The notes: generated by a model from the sequence alone, not told the origin. A DNA stretch of 64,000 bases from Argentina anserina (GCF_933775445.1 NC_065877.1:29326001-29390000), one strand, 5' to 3'. Numbered from the stretch's first letter, positions 35,101 through 47,284 are shown. Program-made: numbers and translations.

Positions 35101-36839
35101 AATGACACGGAGCGACGCTACACCGTGCAAGAAAAAGAGATGACTGCCATCATCCATTGCCTTCGAGTGTGGCGACATTACTTGCTTGGGACCAAGTTTG
35201 TGATCATGACCGACAATGTAGCAACAAGCTACTTCCAAACTCAAAAGAAGCTAAGTCCAAAGAAAGCAAGGTGGCAAGACTTCTTGGTGGAGTTCGACTA
35301 CACCATGGAGTACAAGCCTGGGAAGGCGAACGTGGTAGCGGATACACTAAGCCGCAAGACGGAGTTTGCAAGCATTTCGCAAGTCACTAGCCCATTGCTA
35401 GGCAAGATCAAGGAGGGACTAAGGGTAGACCCTCAAGCACAAAACCTCATCACCTTAGCAAAGGAAGGCAAAACTCGGAGGTTTTGGCTAGAAGACGACC
35501 TTCTCTATACAAGAGGCCGCCACATCTACGTACTGAAGTGGGGAACTCGCGAATGGAGCTTATTAAGGAATGCCACGATTCCAAATGGGCTGGCCACCCA
35601 GGTATGAAACGTACACTTGCTTTGTTAAAATCCATGTATAATTGGCCAAGGATGCGGGACGGGGTCGAAGAGTATGTGCGGACATGTCTAGTTTGCCAAC
35701 AAGACAAGATAGTCCAGCAGCAGCCAGGGGGCTTGCTAGACCCCTTGCCCATTCCCGAGAGATCATGGGAGAGTGTCTCTATGGACTTCATCACTTGCCT
35801 ACCGAAGTCCGAGCAGTTTGGGAGCATCATAGTGGTAGTGGACAGATTCAGCAAGTATGCAACCTTCATGGCCGCATCAGCCGACTGCACTGCTGAGGAG
35901 ACAGCAAGGCTATTGCTACGCAATGTAGTCAAGCTTTGGGGAGTTCCAAAGAACATTGTCAGCGACAGAGACCCGCGCTTCACGGGGAGATTTTGGACGG
36001 AGCTATTCAAGATGTTGGGGTCAGACTTGAACTTTTCAACAAGCTTCCATCCACAAAGCGACGGTCAAACGCAGCGCGTCAATACTCTCTTGGAGCTATA
36101 CTTACGGCACTACGTGAGTGCCAATCAAAAGGATTGAGCCAAGCTTCTAGATGTGGAGCAGTTTTCCTACAACATGCAACAAAGTGAGGCCACCAACAAG
36201 AGTCCTTTTAAGATCGTTTTGGGACAGCAGCCTACTACCCCTCTATCCCTTGCCACTCACTATGAAGGGAAGAGTCCAGCCGCATTCAAGTTCGCCAAGT
36301 CATGGCATGAGCAAGCGGAGTTAGCTCGAGCGGCGTTGCACAAGACTGCCAAGAGGATGAAGAAGTGGGCGGACAAGAAGAGGCATGTCGAGTTCAAGGA
36401 AGGCGACCTTGTACTTGAGAAACTCTTGCCGCAGCAGTTCAAGGCCTTTAGAAAGGTGCATAAGGACTTGATCCGCAGATATGAAGGGTCGTTTGAAGTT
36501 ATCAAGCGCATAGGCAGAGTTTCATACAAGCTCAACCTCTCGCCCAAGTTAAAGATACACCCGGTCTTCCACGTGAGTATGTTGAAGCCCTACAATGAGG
36601 ACGAGGAAGTCCTATCGAGAGGAATATCGCATCGGGCACCTATGGCGGTAATCACCAACTTTGACAAGGAAGTCGATGAAGTACTCGCAGATCGGGTCCT
36701 TCGACGTCGAGGCATACCAAGTTACAAAGAGTACCTCATCAAGTGGAGAGGTCTGCCCGATACGGAAGCAAGCTGGGAGTCCGAGGATACGCTTTGGCAG
36801 TTCAAGGACAAAATCCAGCAATACAATGAAGCGCGATGA
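32198..36839 (+). pseudogene. gypsy-1 gag-pol-chromodomain remnant
   Basis: Gag begins at ATG 32198. An in-frame TAA at 32651 breaks it before the conserved LWWKRRR region. The zinc knuckle CFLCDGPHWARHY has lost its final Cys. The protease shows MLDTGATHNFIS near 33560. Reverse transcriptase shows YLDDIVVY near 34580 and stops at a TAG near 34703. RNase H (TDVSDFAIGGVL) is frame-shifted against its flanks. Integrase has the HPGMKR zinc region (35600), a DxxSDRDPRFTG core and HPQSDGQTQ. A chromodomain (EYLIKWRGLPDTEASWE, about 36730-36800) ends the frame at 36839. At least four lesions prevent expression of a full polyprotein. Confidence 0.88.
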
Positions 36840-36867
36840 GGGCATCGCGGGATTTGGTGGGGGAGAA

Positions 36868-37372
36868 TGTCACATCCCGCCAAACTTAGTAAAATTTTAC
36901 CTTGAGCATTCTAGACGGATCCGGGATATGACGGAACACTTTGGAAGATCTCAAGAAGCCTTGGGACATTTCCGGAAATCTCTAGAACCTTGGAGAGGCA
37001 AGAACTAGACTACTCAAGAATTCTCTAGAACACTCAAGGTTCATCTTAGAGTCTTGTAGACTTGTGTAGACTTATGGAGAATTCTCTACATTGTACATAG
37101 TCCTAGAAATCTCTAGAACTAGCCAAGTAGGATGAGGAGGCCTATAAATAGCAAGGCACCCCTCTCATTTGCTCCATCAAGCAATCAAGCAAGAAGCAAG
37201 CTATCAAGCATATTTGTAAGTTCTTTCTTTGTTCAATATAAGTTATCTTTCGAGATATTCTTCTTTGCCTTTCAATTGTTCTAGCAAGGCGTTTGCAAGA
37301 GTAAGGCTGACTTAGCATAAGGGAGTTGCTAAGGCCGCACGAGTTGCATAACAAAAGAGTAAGCTCGTGACA
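36868..37372 (+). repeat. 3' LTR of gypsy-1
   Basis: This 505-bp partner of 31607-32153 has an internal deletion near the start and scattered substitutions, indicating an old insertion. Confidence 0.85.
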
Positions 37373-37380
37373 CTAAGCTT

Positions 37381-37726
37381 GGTTAATGCTAGAGGAGAAC
37401 CGGAGGAGCATTTATTTTTGCCTACTTCTGTGTGATGTGTATATGCCCATATATCAAAGTATTGAGTTTGGTATATTGGTGTCGAATAACCTGCATAGTA
37501 TTTGATTTTCCATCAACGTACAATCTAAGAAAGTTGAATTTACTAATGAATCAAGTGTTTGATTATACATCTCGAATAACCTTACAATAAAAGAATAAAA
37601 GAATCGTTTGACTGATTAATATGATGTTACAAACTCTATATTTGCAAAAAGAATGAAAGAATTTTGATCATAAATGAAGAGCACAAGAAATTAATATGTG
37701 AGTTTCTGTCTTCTGGCATGATATTT
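37381..37726. other. 3' flank of XTH-A with a short dispersed repeat
   Basis: 37381-37446 repeats 23661-23726, and 37449-37690 is the partner of the ghost flank at 28638-28900. Nothing else was recognised between gypsy-1 and the XTH-A stop codon. Confidence 0.5.
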
Positions 37727-38853
37727 CTAGAACCTCGATCGCTTGCATTCGACTGGAAGGCCTTGGGGAAATCTTTTGAGGTCAGAGCAGTAGTTGTAGA
37801 CCATGAACTTTTGTTGCACCCATCGAAGCCTATTTCGCCCTGTAGCATCAAGTGTTTGAGTCTGCCATGCACTCTGCTGTGTAGAATCACTGGATGCAGT
37901 GGTGGTGACACCACAGGAGGAGGAGGAGCCAGCAACACATGCATCGGCCTTGAAGTTTCGGTACGAAGCAGTGAAAGGACCTTGGGTCCAGTCAGTTTTC
38001 ACACGCCCTCCTTGTGTAGCCCAGTCGTCAGCATTCCACAGACTCGAGTAAACCTTCATTGGTTGATTTTTCGGGAATGGAACACCAAATGATTCTATGT
38101 TGTTGAACACCCTGATTGGAATGTTATCGACCAAAAATCTGCAGAACAATTGGAAATGAATTTGCGTTAGAATAAGTTTTCGATATGCGACAAATTTATA
38201 GGCTAATATATATGTGGTGCAAGAAAACTGGTAATTGGTGGAGGTGATGAGCTAGTGTTGATTGTCACTTACATTATGCGTTGTGAGTTCCAGACAAATG
38301 AGTAGGTGTGGAAGGCTTTAGTAGGGTCGAACCAAAGATGGAACTGTTGTTCTCTGTCCCCTTTGCCCTGACTAAACACATTGGTGTGGAGAGTGTAGGG
38401 ATTTCCAGATGAGTTTCCCAAAAACTCGAAGTCGATTTCATCATGAGTTGAACCTTCAGAAGATAACTACACACATCCATGTGTTTATAATGTTAATAAC
38501 CAGTGTAACTGCATCTATACTAAAGTTAATTGATGCACACAATTATCATAATGGAAACTTAGAGTACCGCTTACATAGTATGTAGTCACAGTGCCAGCTG
38601 AGTTACCAGGCACGAGTTTGATTTGCATGTCGATCCTCCCAAACAAGTACTCGTTCTTGGATTTGAAACCAGACCCGGAATATTTGTCGAGGTTGAGCGT
38701 GAGAAACTGTCCTCCTTGGAGTATCTTAGCGCGTTGATCGCCAAATGTAATGTCGAAGTCTTGAAAGAAATTGCCAGCTGAGGCAGTCATGGCTAGAATA
38801 GAGGTGATGAACAACGAAAGAAGCAGCATCCTGGAGATGTTACAAGTAGTCAT
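37727..38853 (-). CDS. Xyloglucan endotransglucosylase/hydrolase, XTH-A
   Basis: Exons 38575-38853, 38273-38466 and 37727-38138 join with GT-AG introns into 294 residues, the usual XTH length. A signal peptide (about residues 1-26, [19 protein letters not shown] region) directs it to the wall. The GH16 active site [11 protein letters not shown] gives nucleophile Glu103, Asp105 and acid/base Glu107, followed by the N-glycosylation site Asn111-Ser-Ser. The C-terminal XET domain has the conserved [11 protein letters not shown] and paired cysteines, and ends VECKRSRF before TAG. It resembles the XTH22-25 (TCH4) group. It cuts xyloglucan and transfers the end to another chain during wall loosening and reinforcement. 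No lesion was found. A TATA box sits about 95 bases upstream. Confidence 0.93.
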
Positions 38854-38948
38854 TTCAGACCTAGCACGTTGACCAAGAGCAAAGAGATGATTAGTGGTGT
38901 GTGAGAAGATGAGGCTGTTGTGTTTGATGGTATAGTTTGAGGGTGCCC

Positions 38949-38958
38949 TTTATATATA
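38949..38958 (-). promoter_or_regulatory. TATA box of XTH-A
   Basis: The minus strand reads TATATATAAA, 96 bases upstream of the ATG. XTH-B and XTH-C keep nearly the same spacing (87 and 91 bases). Confidence 0.7.
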
Positions 38959-39039
38959 GAGACCTAAAGTAGTGAGACGCGTTGGATTATAACATTATAG
39001 ATATGGAGGTGATAGTATTTGATTTAATAAAGTTGAAAA

Positions 39040-39057
39040 CTGGCGACAGGTTTGCAA
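39040..39057. promoter_or_regulatory. Conserved XTH promoter block, XTH-A site 1
   Basis: The plus strand reads ctggcgacaggtttgcaa about 80 bases upstream of the TATA box. A near-identical block recurs at 39157-39174 and upstream of XTH-B at 45308-45325. Factor unknown. Confidence 0.5.
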
Positions 39058-39156
39058 GAATAAAGAATGCAAGTGAATATGACTTTATCTGGGTGAGGTG
39101 ATGCATATATGCCCAGGAATATATTGACTGCTTGGAAAGTCCAACTCGTTTTGGAG

Positions 39157-39174
39157 CTGGACACAGGTTTGCAA
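39157..39174. promoter_or_regulatory. Conserved XTH promoter block, XTH-A site 2
   Basis: The plus strand reads ctggacacaggtttgcaa, the second copy of the 18-bp block in this promoter. Confidence 0.45.
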
Positions 39175-40121
39175 ATTTAGGCCATAATATGCAGAGGAAG
39201 CTACATAGGATAGTGAACAAAATCTGTGTGTGAAGCAAAACAACTAAGCCTGCTTACTTAGGTAGCTAGTTTGTGAAGCATCGAAGTGGGTGGTCGATGG
39301 TGATCGAACCAGAACAACCTGTACATGCTGGAAGAAGTGACAACGAGCACAAAGCATGGGCGATATGCACCTTCTTTTTGCACTTTAATTAGGATGAGGT
39401 GCATCGTATATTAACCTAGAGACCCCATGTTTAAATTCCCACGTAACCTAACATTGATCATTTTATTTTATTTTTCTGGGGCAAACAAAGCATGAAATAG
39501 ATGTAAATGTAACACATATCCAACATCCTTGAACTAATTTCAACTGATCGAATAAACCAAATTTGGAGTTTTAAATCTAAAATCGAACCGGTACGTTCAA
39601 ACATGATGTGAATCATGTGATGACGTATGACACGTATCCTACCCCCTGCTTTGTTTCACGACCAAATCACCCGGTGATGTTCTTCGACTTCATTCACTTT
39701 AACTATAGACGGACTATGAGTCTATGAATATGGCAACTATTTGAGAAAAACGTAGTAGCTAGCAATAGTAATTGTACTCAATTATGTGTAGATCGATAAA
39801 AGTTAATGTAAGATTTTCCAATTTCTCAAGCTTAATTAATTGAAGTTTTATCATAAACTAAGACTTTAATCATTTGCTTAAAGACAAAAACTGATAGAAG
39901 GCTAGATTAGCATATATGCTCTTTATAATTTATATACAATTCTTTAGCTTAGTTCACATTTCCAGTTCTGCTAGAAATGAATATACACCCGATGAATTTG
40001 GAACTCTTGGTACATATTCTCTTCAATTAAATGACTATCTACGTCACTAAATATAGATGACTCAACTCTTGGACTCACTAAGCTGCTAGGCTTTTTATGT
40101 GTCAAATCCTCAACCTAAACT
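39175..40121. other. Distal upstream region of XTH-A
   Basis: AT-rich and without recognised genes or repeats up to the solo LTR at 40122. The TSD aaact of that LTR occupies 40117-40121. Confidence 0.5.
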
Positions 40122-42833
40122 TGTAATAACCCGAATTTTTCGGAACTATTTATCGAGTTGATTTCAATTTATAAAGTTTGTGAAATTCATTTAACACGAC
40201 AATTTGTGGTTCGCGACATTTCGAAACGGAAACGTTCTCGGAATGTTATTAAGAAAAACGTTAAGTTTCCGCAACGTGTGTATCGACTTTTATTCCGTCG
40301 CTCGTTTGCAAAAACTTCCTTCACGAAAGTTGTAGAGTTCGTCGATACGAGTTCGTAGACGCGTCACATGTTCGAATCGGACGTCGGACGTGAAAGTTAT
40401 TAACGTCGGAAGTTAGTTTCCGATCTTGGAAATGAGTATAAATAGATAATTATTGGAGTTAGGGTTTCCATTTTTGAAAACCCACACCCCGCGCCTCCCT
40501 CACCTCTCTCTCTTCCCGATTCGCTCTCTCCCTCTCTCAAAAACCCATCTCCGGCGATCTCGCCCTTCGACCGTCCGTGTCACACACCGCCGGCCCAGAA
40601 AGCTTCGCGCGACCCTCCGCAGTTGACCCGAGCTCGACATGCTGTTCCAAGCCGTGCCGGAGCTCCACTAGCGATCCCAAGATTCGGCAGAAACCGCCTC
40701 CGTCCTAGGCGCATCTCCGGCGACTCTCCGGTGCACCCAAGGCAGGATTTAGGTATGGGATTGCTTGATTGTTGGTTGTTGTGCTTTGTGTGTGGATTTG
40801 TGATGTTTTGATTGTGGATCGGAGGAGTATGAGCAGAGGAGGGAAGGGGGAGATTCTGCCACCTTAGGCGGCGTGTGTGGATGCGTGGAGGTGGCTAGGC
40901 ACAGCGTGAGGCCGTGGGGAGGAAGAGGGGGAAGAGAGGAAGGGTTTTGGGGCGGCAATGGCGTGCTACGCGTCGGCCTTAAGCTCGGCGTGTGGGCCCC
41001 ACGCGCTGCCACAGTGAGTGGCACGTGAGTGCCACGCGCGGTCTGTCGGAGGTGGCGCGTGAATAGTGTTTTCAAACAGTAATTTGTAAAATTTTATTTT
41101 TACGACGGAGAATGTAAAAAGGTGATTTACGTACTGTAAATGTAAATTATTTTACGTACGGTAAATGTAAATGTGAATTACTTTCAGTAAATATAAAAAG
41201 TAATTTCGAAAGGGTAAATCAGTAATTATTATGTACTAAGACAGTATTTACATTTGAATAGTATTCATACGTATATAAATACGTAAACAATATGTATACA
41301 TACATGAATACGTAATTGATGTGTATTTATACAGAAATATGTGAATAGTAAATACATGAACAATAATTTCATACAACCAGAAATTGCTGAACAGTAACAT
41401 ATTATTACTGTTTCGGCATTTAAGGTTTACGTAACGATTCTAAATTCTTTTTTATGTTTTCAAGGTGATCGATAATTCAAGAAAAGTAATTACATTCAGA
41501 ATTGTGGAATTACGCTCGAGATTCTAAAGTGAGTAAAATCTCACATATTTACGAATCTACTCTTGCGAAGATTCAAGATTATGCAGAATTTTAAAGAATG
41601 AAATATGACATGTATATGATATAGTGGAATATATATATATATTTGTATAAATGATAAATAGGTACATATATATACTTTGCTATATTATATACTATTATGA
41701 TTTCGTTGTAAATATGTCATTTTGATAACGAGATTTATATGTCGAGCATGTGATTTGATTTGTACAATATGACATGATGATTATTGTATGTGGTTTTAAC
41801 ATGGAGTTTGTTAAAACGTTTTGTCTTCAGACGAGTTTTGTCTTCGGACGTGATTGATGTGTTCAGACGAGTTTTTGTCTTCGGACGTGATTGATGTCTT
41901 CGGACGAGTTTTTGTCTTCGGACGTGATTGATGTCTTCAGACGAGTTTTTGTCTTCGAACGTGATTGATGTCTTCAGACGAGTTTTTGTCTTCGAACGTG
42001 ATTGATGTCTTCAGACGAGTTTTGTCTTCGGACGTGTTTATGTCTTCGGACCAGTCTTCAGACGTGTTTGGCATGTCGGAACCTAGCCTTTGACCGGGCG
42101 AAAATTACGATATAGTTAGAGCTCTAGTCTATCTGCCGGGGTACTGCATATGAGGTAACAAATGGGTTATCGGCTTATGAGTACCCATATATTTTTGATA
42201 TTGGATGACAGATGGTTGTCCAATATCGGCGGTGTACTACATGAGGGGTAACAGAGGTGTACCAGCGCTCATGAGTACCCGTATTATAAATGCATTTGGG
42301 TAAACAGAGGGGTTGCCCAATTCTCATGAGTTCATATATTTTCACACTATTAGACAACCAGATGGGCCGTCTAATTTGTCATGAGTGCAGTTATATTTGT
42401 TGAGTTGTGGATTTTTCGTATATATTGATATGCGAGTGGTATTTGTTATTTTACTCATACGAGCTGTAAAACTTACCGGGTTTGTGTTTACAATCTCGGT
42501 ACACCTATTCGATGGGGTAGGGGATAATTCCGCAGGTGTCGATTAGTGGAAATCGAAGGACAATTCTGAAGATTTTAAGTCGTTCATTTTCCATCTTGTG
42601 GTGAGGATTTGTTGTGGATTTGTGTGAGAATATTGTGAGGATTATTACATTTCCATTTGATGCAATGTTGATTTATAAATTTGGTTTGTAATAATTGGTT
42701 TGTCTGAGTTGTATTGTGAACTCAGTAATGATCCACTGAAACATTTAAACGATTTCGATTTATTGAGGTTGTTTGAGAGTTTTTCATGACGTTGAATTTC
42801 GAGTTTCATATTTGAAATTTTGGGGTCATGACA
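40122..42833 (+). mobile_element. Solo LTR of the large gypsy family (2.7 kb)
   Basis: The unit starts TGTAATAACCCG and ends GGGGTCATGACA, with the TSD aaact on both sides (40117-40121, 42834-42838). No gag-pol is inside. It is longer than the 26044 copy partly because of a 37-bp minisatellite. Frames within it are spurious. Confidence 0.92.
41823..42068 (+). repeat. 37-bp minisatellite inside the solo LTR
   Basis: About six units alternate gtcttcagacgagttttt with gtcttcggacgtgattgat. Unit-to-unit changes are single bases (c/g and g/a within ttc(g/a)(g/a)acg). The last units are shortened. Confidence 0.8.
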
Positions 42834-42838
42834 AAACT

Positions 42839-44011
42839 ATACTTTTAATGATTTTTTTCTTCGTTTACCTAACTTTCGAACTTTACCACTCGTACCTGAT
42901 TAAAGAACCACAATGACTTTAAACTATACTCGGCTTATTAGTATCATCATAATGCCTTACCTCTTCCTAGTGCAACTATTAGTGATGCACATTGTGCAAG
43001 TGGAACAACAGATCATATACCGGTATCCTATAAAATAACTAATTACTAATATATAGTATTAATAACTCAAACATACTTTTTTCTCAACTAAAATGCGTGT
43101 GAAAATTCATTAATAACTCTAAATTATAGGTTAATTAAAAATAATTATTAATATATACATATTATAACAGTAATTAACAAAATAATATATATAGATATAA
43201 ATTGAAAATAAAAACAAAAAACTATCGAAAAACTACTCATAACTTCCTACATCCTATTTTTCCTCCACCAAAACCTGAAAATAAAAAACAAAAAACAAAA
43301 ACAAAAATTCTCCCCACATGTATGCATGTGTGTAAAATCTAGTATTAATAACTTGAACGCAAATGACCCTTCTAGCTAGTTGCAGCGGAGAAGCCCATAA
43401 ATTAAGTACTATTAGTATTTTAGAGTAATTAATATGTGTATCCGTGTACCCAGTCAATCATATTACGACATGATATAATTAACATGTACGCGGTGAAAAT
43501 GATAAAAGTTTATTTACATATAAGAACCAATAAGAAACAATCACAGTAAAAAATAAATCATTAACATTAATGGGTACGTCATGGAATATGTAACGGGTAT
43601 ATATAATAATTTTTCTTATATTTTATATGTATCAAGAATACTGAGTTGCCATAATGATGATGGACAAAATCGCATACTGAATATGCCAAATTGCCAATTA
43701 ACCATGCATATATGCATGCCATTATGTTAAATATTGAGACGAGAAAATGCACGAAACATAATCGTACGCATTCGTGATCATGAAGAATGTATATTAATTA
43801 TCCAATTATCAATCACTTGTTTAATTCTGAATTTTGAATCAATGTACGATACTGAATTAAAAGAATGATGATCATATATATAACAGATCGATGTTACAAC
43901 ATATAGACATTATGTTTAATATATTAACGAAGAAAGATATGAAAGAATGTGAATCATAAATGCAAAAGAACAACGAATACATGTGTCATAAAAAAAAATC
44001 TGGTACTCGTA
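42839..44011. other. AT-rich intergenic region, 3' flank of XTH-B
   Basis: No gene or bounded repeat was recognised. The final 150 bases should contain the 3' UTR of XTH-B. Confidence 0.5.
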
Positions 44012-45119
44012 CTAGAACCGTGATCGCTTGCACTCGGCTGGTACGCCTTTGGGGAATCGTTTGAGGTCAGAGCAGTAGTTGTACACCATGAACTTTTGTT
44101 GCACCCATCGAAGCCTGTTTCGGGCAGCAGCATCAAGCGTGTGAGTCTGCCATGCACTCTGTTGATCTGTTTGGGAATTAGTTGATGCAGTCGTGGCAAC
44201 GCCGCAGGAGGAGGAGGAGGACGAGCCGGCAACACAAGCATTGGCCTTGAAGTTTCTGTAAGAAGCAGTAAAAGGTGCCTGTGTCCAATTGGTCTTCACA
44301 CGCCCGCCTTGTGTAGCCCAGTCATCAGCATTCCAAAGGCTTGAGTAAACCCTCATAGGTTGATTCTTAGGAAATGGAATTCCAATTGATTCTAAGTTGT
44401 TGAACACTCTGATTGGAATGTTGTCGACCAAGAGTCTGTACGTAGGAAAATTGAATATGAATGATCAGTTCATGCATGCGTATGTATTGGAATGGTCGAC
44501 ATTCATTAGAAAGGGACCACTTACATAATACGTTGTGCATTCCAGACAAAGGAGTACGTGTGGAAGGCCTTCGTTGGATCAAACCAAAGATGGAATTGTT
44601 GTTCTCTGTCCCCTTTTCCCTGGCTGAACACATTGGTGTGGAGAGTGTAGGGATGTCCTGATGCATTACCCAAAAACTCGAAGTCGATTTCATCATGAGT
44701 CGCACCTTCAGAAGATAACTGCGCATATCAATGTGTTTACAAAGTTAACAATGTACTGATGCCTATATGCACAAATATGATGTACTGTCGACTAAGGGAC
44801 AGAATTAAGAGTTAGCACATATATATGCATATAGTGCTTAAGTAGTATGTAGTGACAGTGCCAGCTGAGTTTCCAGGCACAAGTTTGATCTGCATGTCGA
44901 TCCTTCCTAATAAGAACTCGTTCTTGGATCTGAAACCAGAGCCAGAATACTGGTCGAGGTTAAGCGTGAGAAACTTTCCTCCTTGGAGTATCTTAACGCG
45001 CTGATCACCAAACGTCACGTCAAAATCTTGTAAGAAATTGCCAGCTGAGGCAGTCATGGCTAGAAGAGAAGTGATGAACAAAGAAAGAAGAAACACCGAA
45101 GAGACCCAGAAGAAGACAT
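44012..45119 (-). pseudogene. XTH-B, recently inactivated xyloglucan endotransglucosylase/hydrolase
   Basis: Exon 2 (44525-44718) and exon 3 (44012-44435) are intact and very close to XTH-A. They include [11 protein letters not shown], the glycosylation site Asn-Ala-Ser and a normal TAG stop. Exon 1 (44842-45119) has two lesions. First, it is 278 bases where XTH-A has 279: one base is missing at cggtgtttc (XTH-A has aggatgctg), so translation from ATG 45119 stops after 19 residues. Second, the exon 1 donor is TTAAGC instead of the GTAAGC seen in XTH-A. The TATA-to-ATG spacing supports 45119 as the original start. Starting at the next in-frame ATG (45057) would omit the signal peptide. A sequencing error could explain the missing base but not readily both changes. 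Confidence 0.8.
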
Positions 45120-45205
45120 TATTATAGTACCGAAAGAGACAGATCAAGAGATCAGATGAGTAGTGATGAGATGAGGGGATGATGCTATAGATAGTTCTGA
45201 AGCTC

Positions 45206-45213
45206 TTTATATA
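45206..45213 (-). promoter_or_regulatory. TATA box of XTH-B
   Basis: The minus strand reads TATATAAA, 87 bases upstream of ATG 45119, in the same place as in XTH-A and XTH-C. Confidence 0.65.
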
Positions 45214-45307
45214 GTGTATCATCTGTGTAGCAGTCAATCGCGTTTACATGCATAATGGAGCTGCAGTATAATATTTGATCAATAATGATAATAATTCTAA
45301 TTGAAAT

Positions 45308-45325
45308 CTGGTGACAGGTTTGCAA
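45308..45325. promoter_or_regulatory. Conserved XTH promoter block, XTH-B
   Basis: The plus strand reads ctggtgacaggtttgcaa about 95 bases upstream of the TATA box, matching the two XTH-A blocks in 16 of 18 positions. Confidence 0.5.
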
Positions 45326-45668
45326 ACTAGGAAAACAATGATAAGTTGAGGTAGCGTTTATTTGGGCGAGGTAGTGAGGAAGCAACGTAGGAAAAAGGAA
45401 AATATGGGTGTTAAGGCAAACAGAATTAGCTTGTGAACATTCCAAGTTGGTGTTCAAGCACAACGTACAACATGGATATGATCTGGACCAAATGGATCAA
45501 AGACGTGCACGCGTATGGAATATATATACGAACTAGCTGGTTATCTTCGTACACTCTTTCTCAAACCATTTAACATATACTGTATCAAAATGTTGTAGAG
45601 GAAATGGGCGCCTTGGTATCTTAAGGACATGGTTATGTCATGATATTTCAAACTAATTAAGCATTCTA
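45326..45668. other. Distal upstream region of XTH-B
   Basis: AT-rich sequence up to the LTR that begins at 45669. No gene was recognised. Confidence 0.5.
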
Positions 45669-47260
45669 TGTCACAAACCCGAATTTCGATGATAAAAATT
45701 CAAATTCGAATTTGAAGCCATGAAAACTCTAAAACAATCTCAAGTATATTGAAATCATAATAGTCTATCGAAACTGAGCCCACATCATGACTCAGTCGAC
45801 TTGAATAATACACAACCAATGGAAATGTAAAATTCACTCAATCCTCACCACAAACAGCAGAAAGAAATCTTCGACAATCTTCAGTGAAAGCCCTCTAATT
45901 TTGCTAATCCACATATGCGGAACTATCCCCTACACCATCGAATAGGTGCACCGGGATTGCAAACACAAACCCGGTAAAATTTGTAGCTCGTATGAGTAAA
46001 ACAACAATATAAATAGTAATACGAGAGTAAATACTGAAAACATTCAATTATAAATGTACTCATGAGTCACAGGACGGCCAATTTGGTTGTCCAATAATAT
46101 CTAAAAATATAAGTGCTCATGAGAAACCAGGCAACCTATATGTTTAACCAATTACATTTATAATACGGGTACTCATGAGACCCATGTACTCATCCGTTAC
46201 CCCTCATGCAGTACACCGCCGGGCATTGGGCAACCCATCTGTTACCCAAATATCCCAAAAATATGGGTACTCATAAGCTGGTAACCCATCTGTTACCCCT
46301 CATGCAATACACCGACAGACAGACTAGAGCTCTAACTGCATCGTAACTTTCGTCTGGCCAAGGCTAAGTTCTGACATGCCAACACGTCCAATGACATAAC
46401 ACACGTCCGAAGACAGAAAATATTTTAACAAAACTCAATGTTAAAACCACGTATAATAACAATCCACTCATGTTATTGTACTACAACAAGCGACTCTTGC
46501 TCAAATAAAATAAATATAGTTGCCACATAATAATTCATTTGGAAATAAAAACGTAACAGTATATAATATAGCAACTCATATATATGTATCGTATTTATCA
46601 TTTTATACATATACACAACCCACTATATTATATACATATCATAGTTCGATCTTTTTAAGAAAACGTAAATATGAGTCACTACCAAGGGTAGGCACGTCAT
46701 AGTGAGATTTACTCACATTCACCATAGTCCATAATCACAAAAACCTTTTCAAAATTATATATTAAAATGTGTTTTACTTACCCATCAACCATAGACGATC
46801 AAGTCCATGTAATTTAAACCAAAACATATTTTTAAAATAATTTTTATAAACTAGTGATGCAACGACTATGGTGACAAGTCAAACTAAATTCAATAATTAT
46901 AATACTACTTCGATCATGATGATCATTGTGAGGTTTACTCACCTTATTTCCTGCGTGCAACTTCCACGACACTGAAAGTAATTTCCTCACTCGTTTCGTC
47001 AGTCACCTAATAGCATGATAAAATGCTTAGAAAATGATACGTAAAATATCAGGTGACGATTTCAGTACAGCTAACTGTTGTTCATAAAACACTGTTCATG
47101 GTTTACTGGTTTACTAAACATTGTTCACCTTTACTGGTTAGTAAACATTGTTCACATTTACTGTTTACAGAGCACTGTTCACAGTACTATTCATGCGGCC
47201 CATTGTTCGCCGACCGCCACCAATGACCACTAAATTTCACCACCACAAGAACATGGTAGA
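45669..47260 (-). mobile_element. Truncated LTR of the large gypsy family (minus)
   Basis: The 3' terminus of the LTR (plus strand tgtcacaaacccg) is at 45669. The unit then runs through the gaggggtaacagatg repeats (near 46100-46310) towards its start. It carries an extra block (46720-46930) shared only with the copy at 58615-59998. The left half of this LTR type is missing, and gypsy-2 interior begins at about 47285 in the opposite orientation. The right boundary is approximate. Confidence 0.7.
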
Positions 47261-47284
47261 CAAGAACATCAGCAGAGGCAGTTA

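Larger units (their letters stand above)
31607..37372 (+). mobile_element. Ty3/gypsy chromovirus, decayed (gypsy-1)
   Basis: LTRs are 31607-32153 (547 bp) and 36868-37372 (505 bp), beginning TGTCACATCCCGCC and ending CTCGTGACA. The 4-bp direct repeat ctaa flanks both ends (31603-31606, 37373-37376). The primer-binding site TGGTATCAGAGC is at 32156-32167 and a polypurine tract lies just before 36868. The 3' LTR lacks about 40 bases of the 5' LTR. The interior is plus strand with RT before integrase and a C-terminal chromodomain, which places it among the chromoviruses. Stops and frameshifts make it inactive. Confidence 0.92.

Noticed and set aside
41823..42068. CRISPR-like regular repeat
   Set aside because: Units are head to tail without unique spacers, inside a plant LTR. 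It is a minisatellite.
45055..45057. Use of the downstream ATG as the XTH-B start
   Set aside because: It would remove the signal peptide needed for secretion, and the lost splice donor would still block a full protein.
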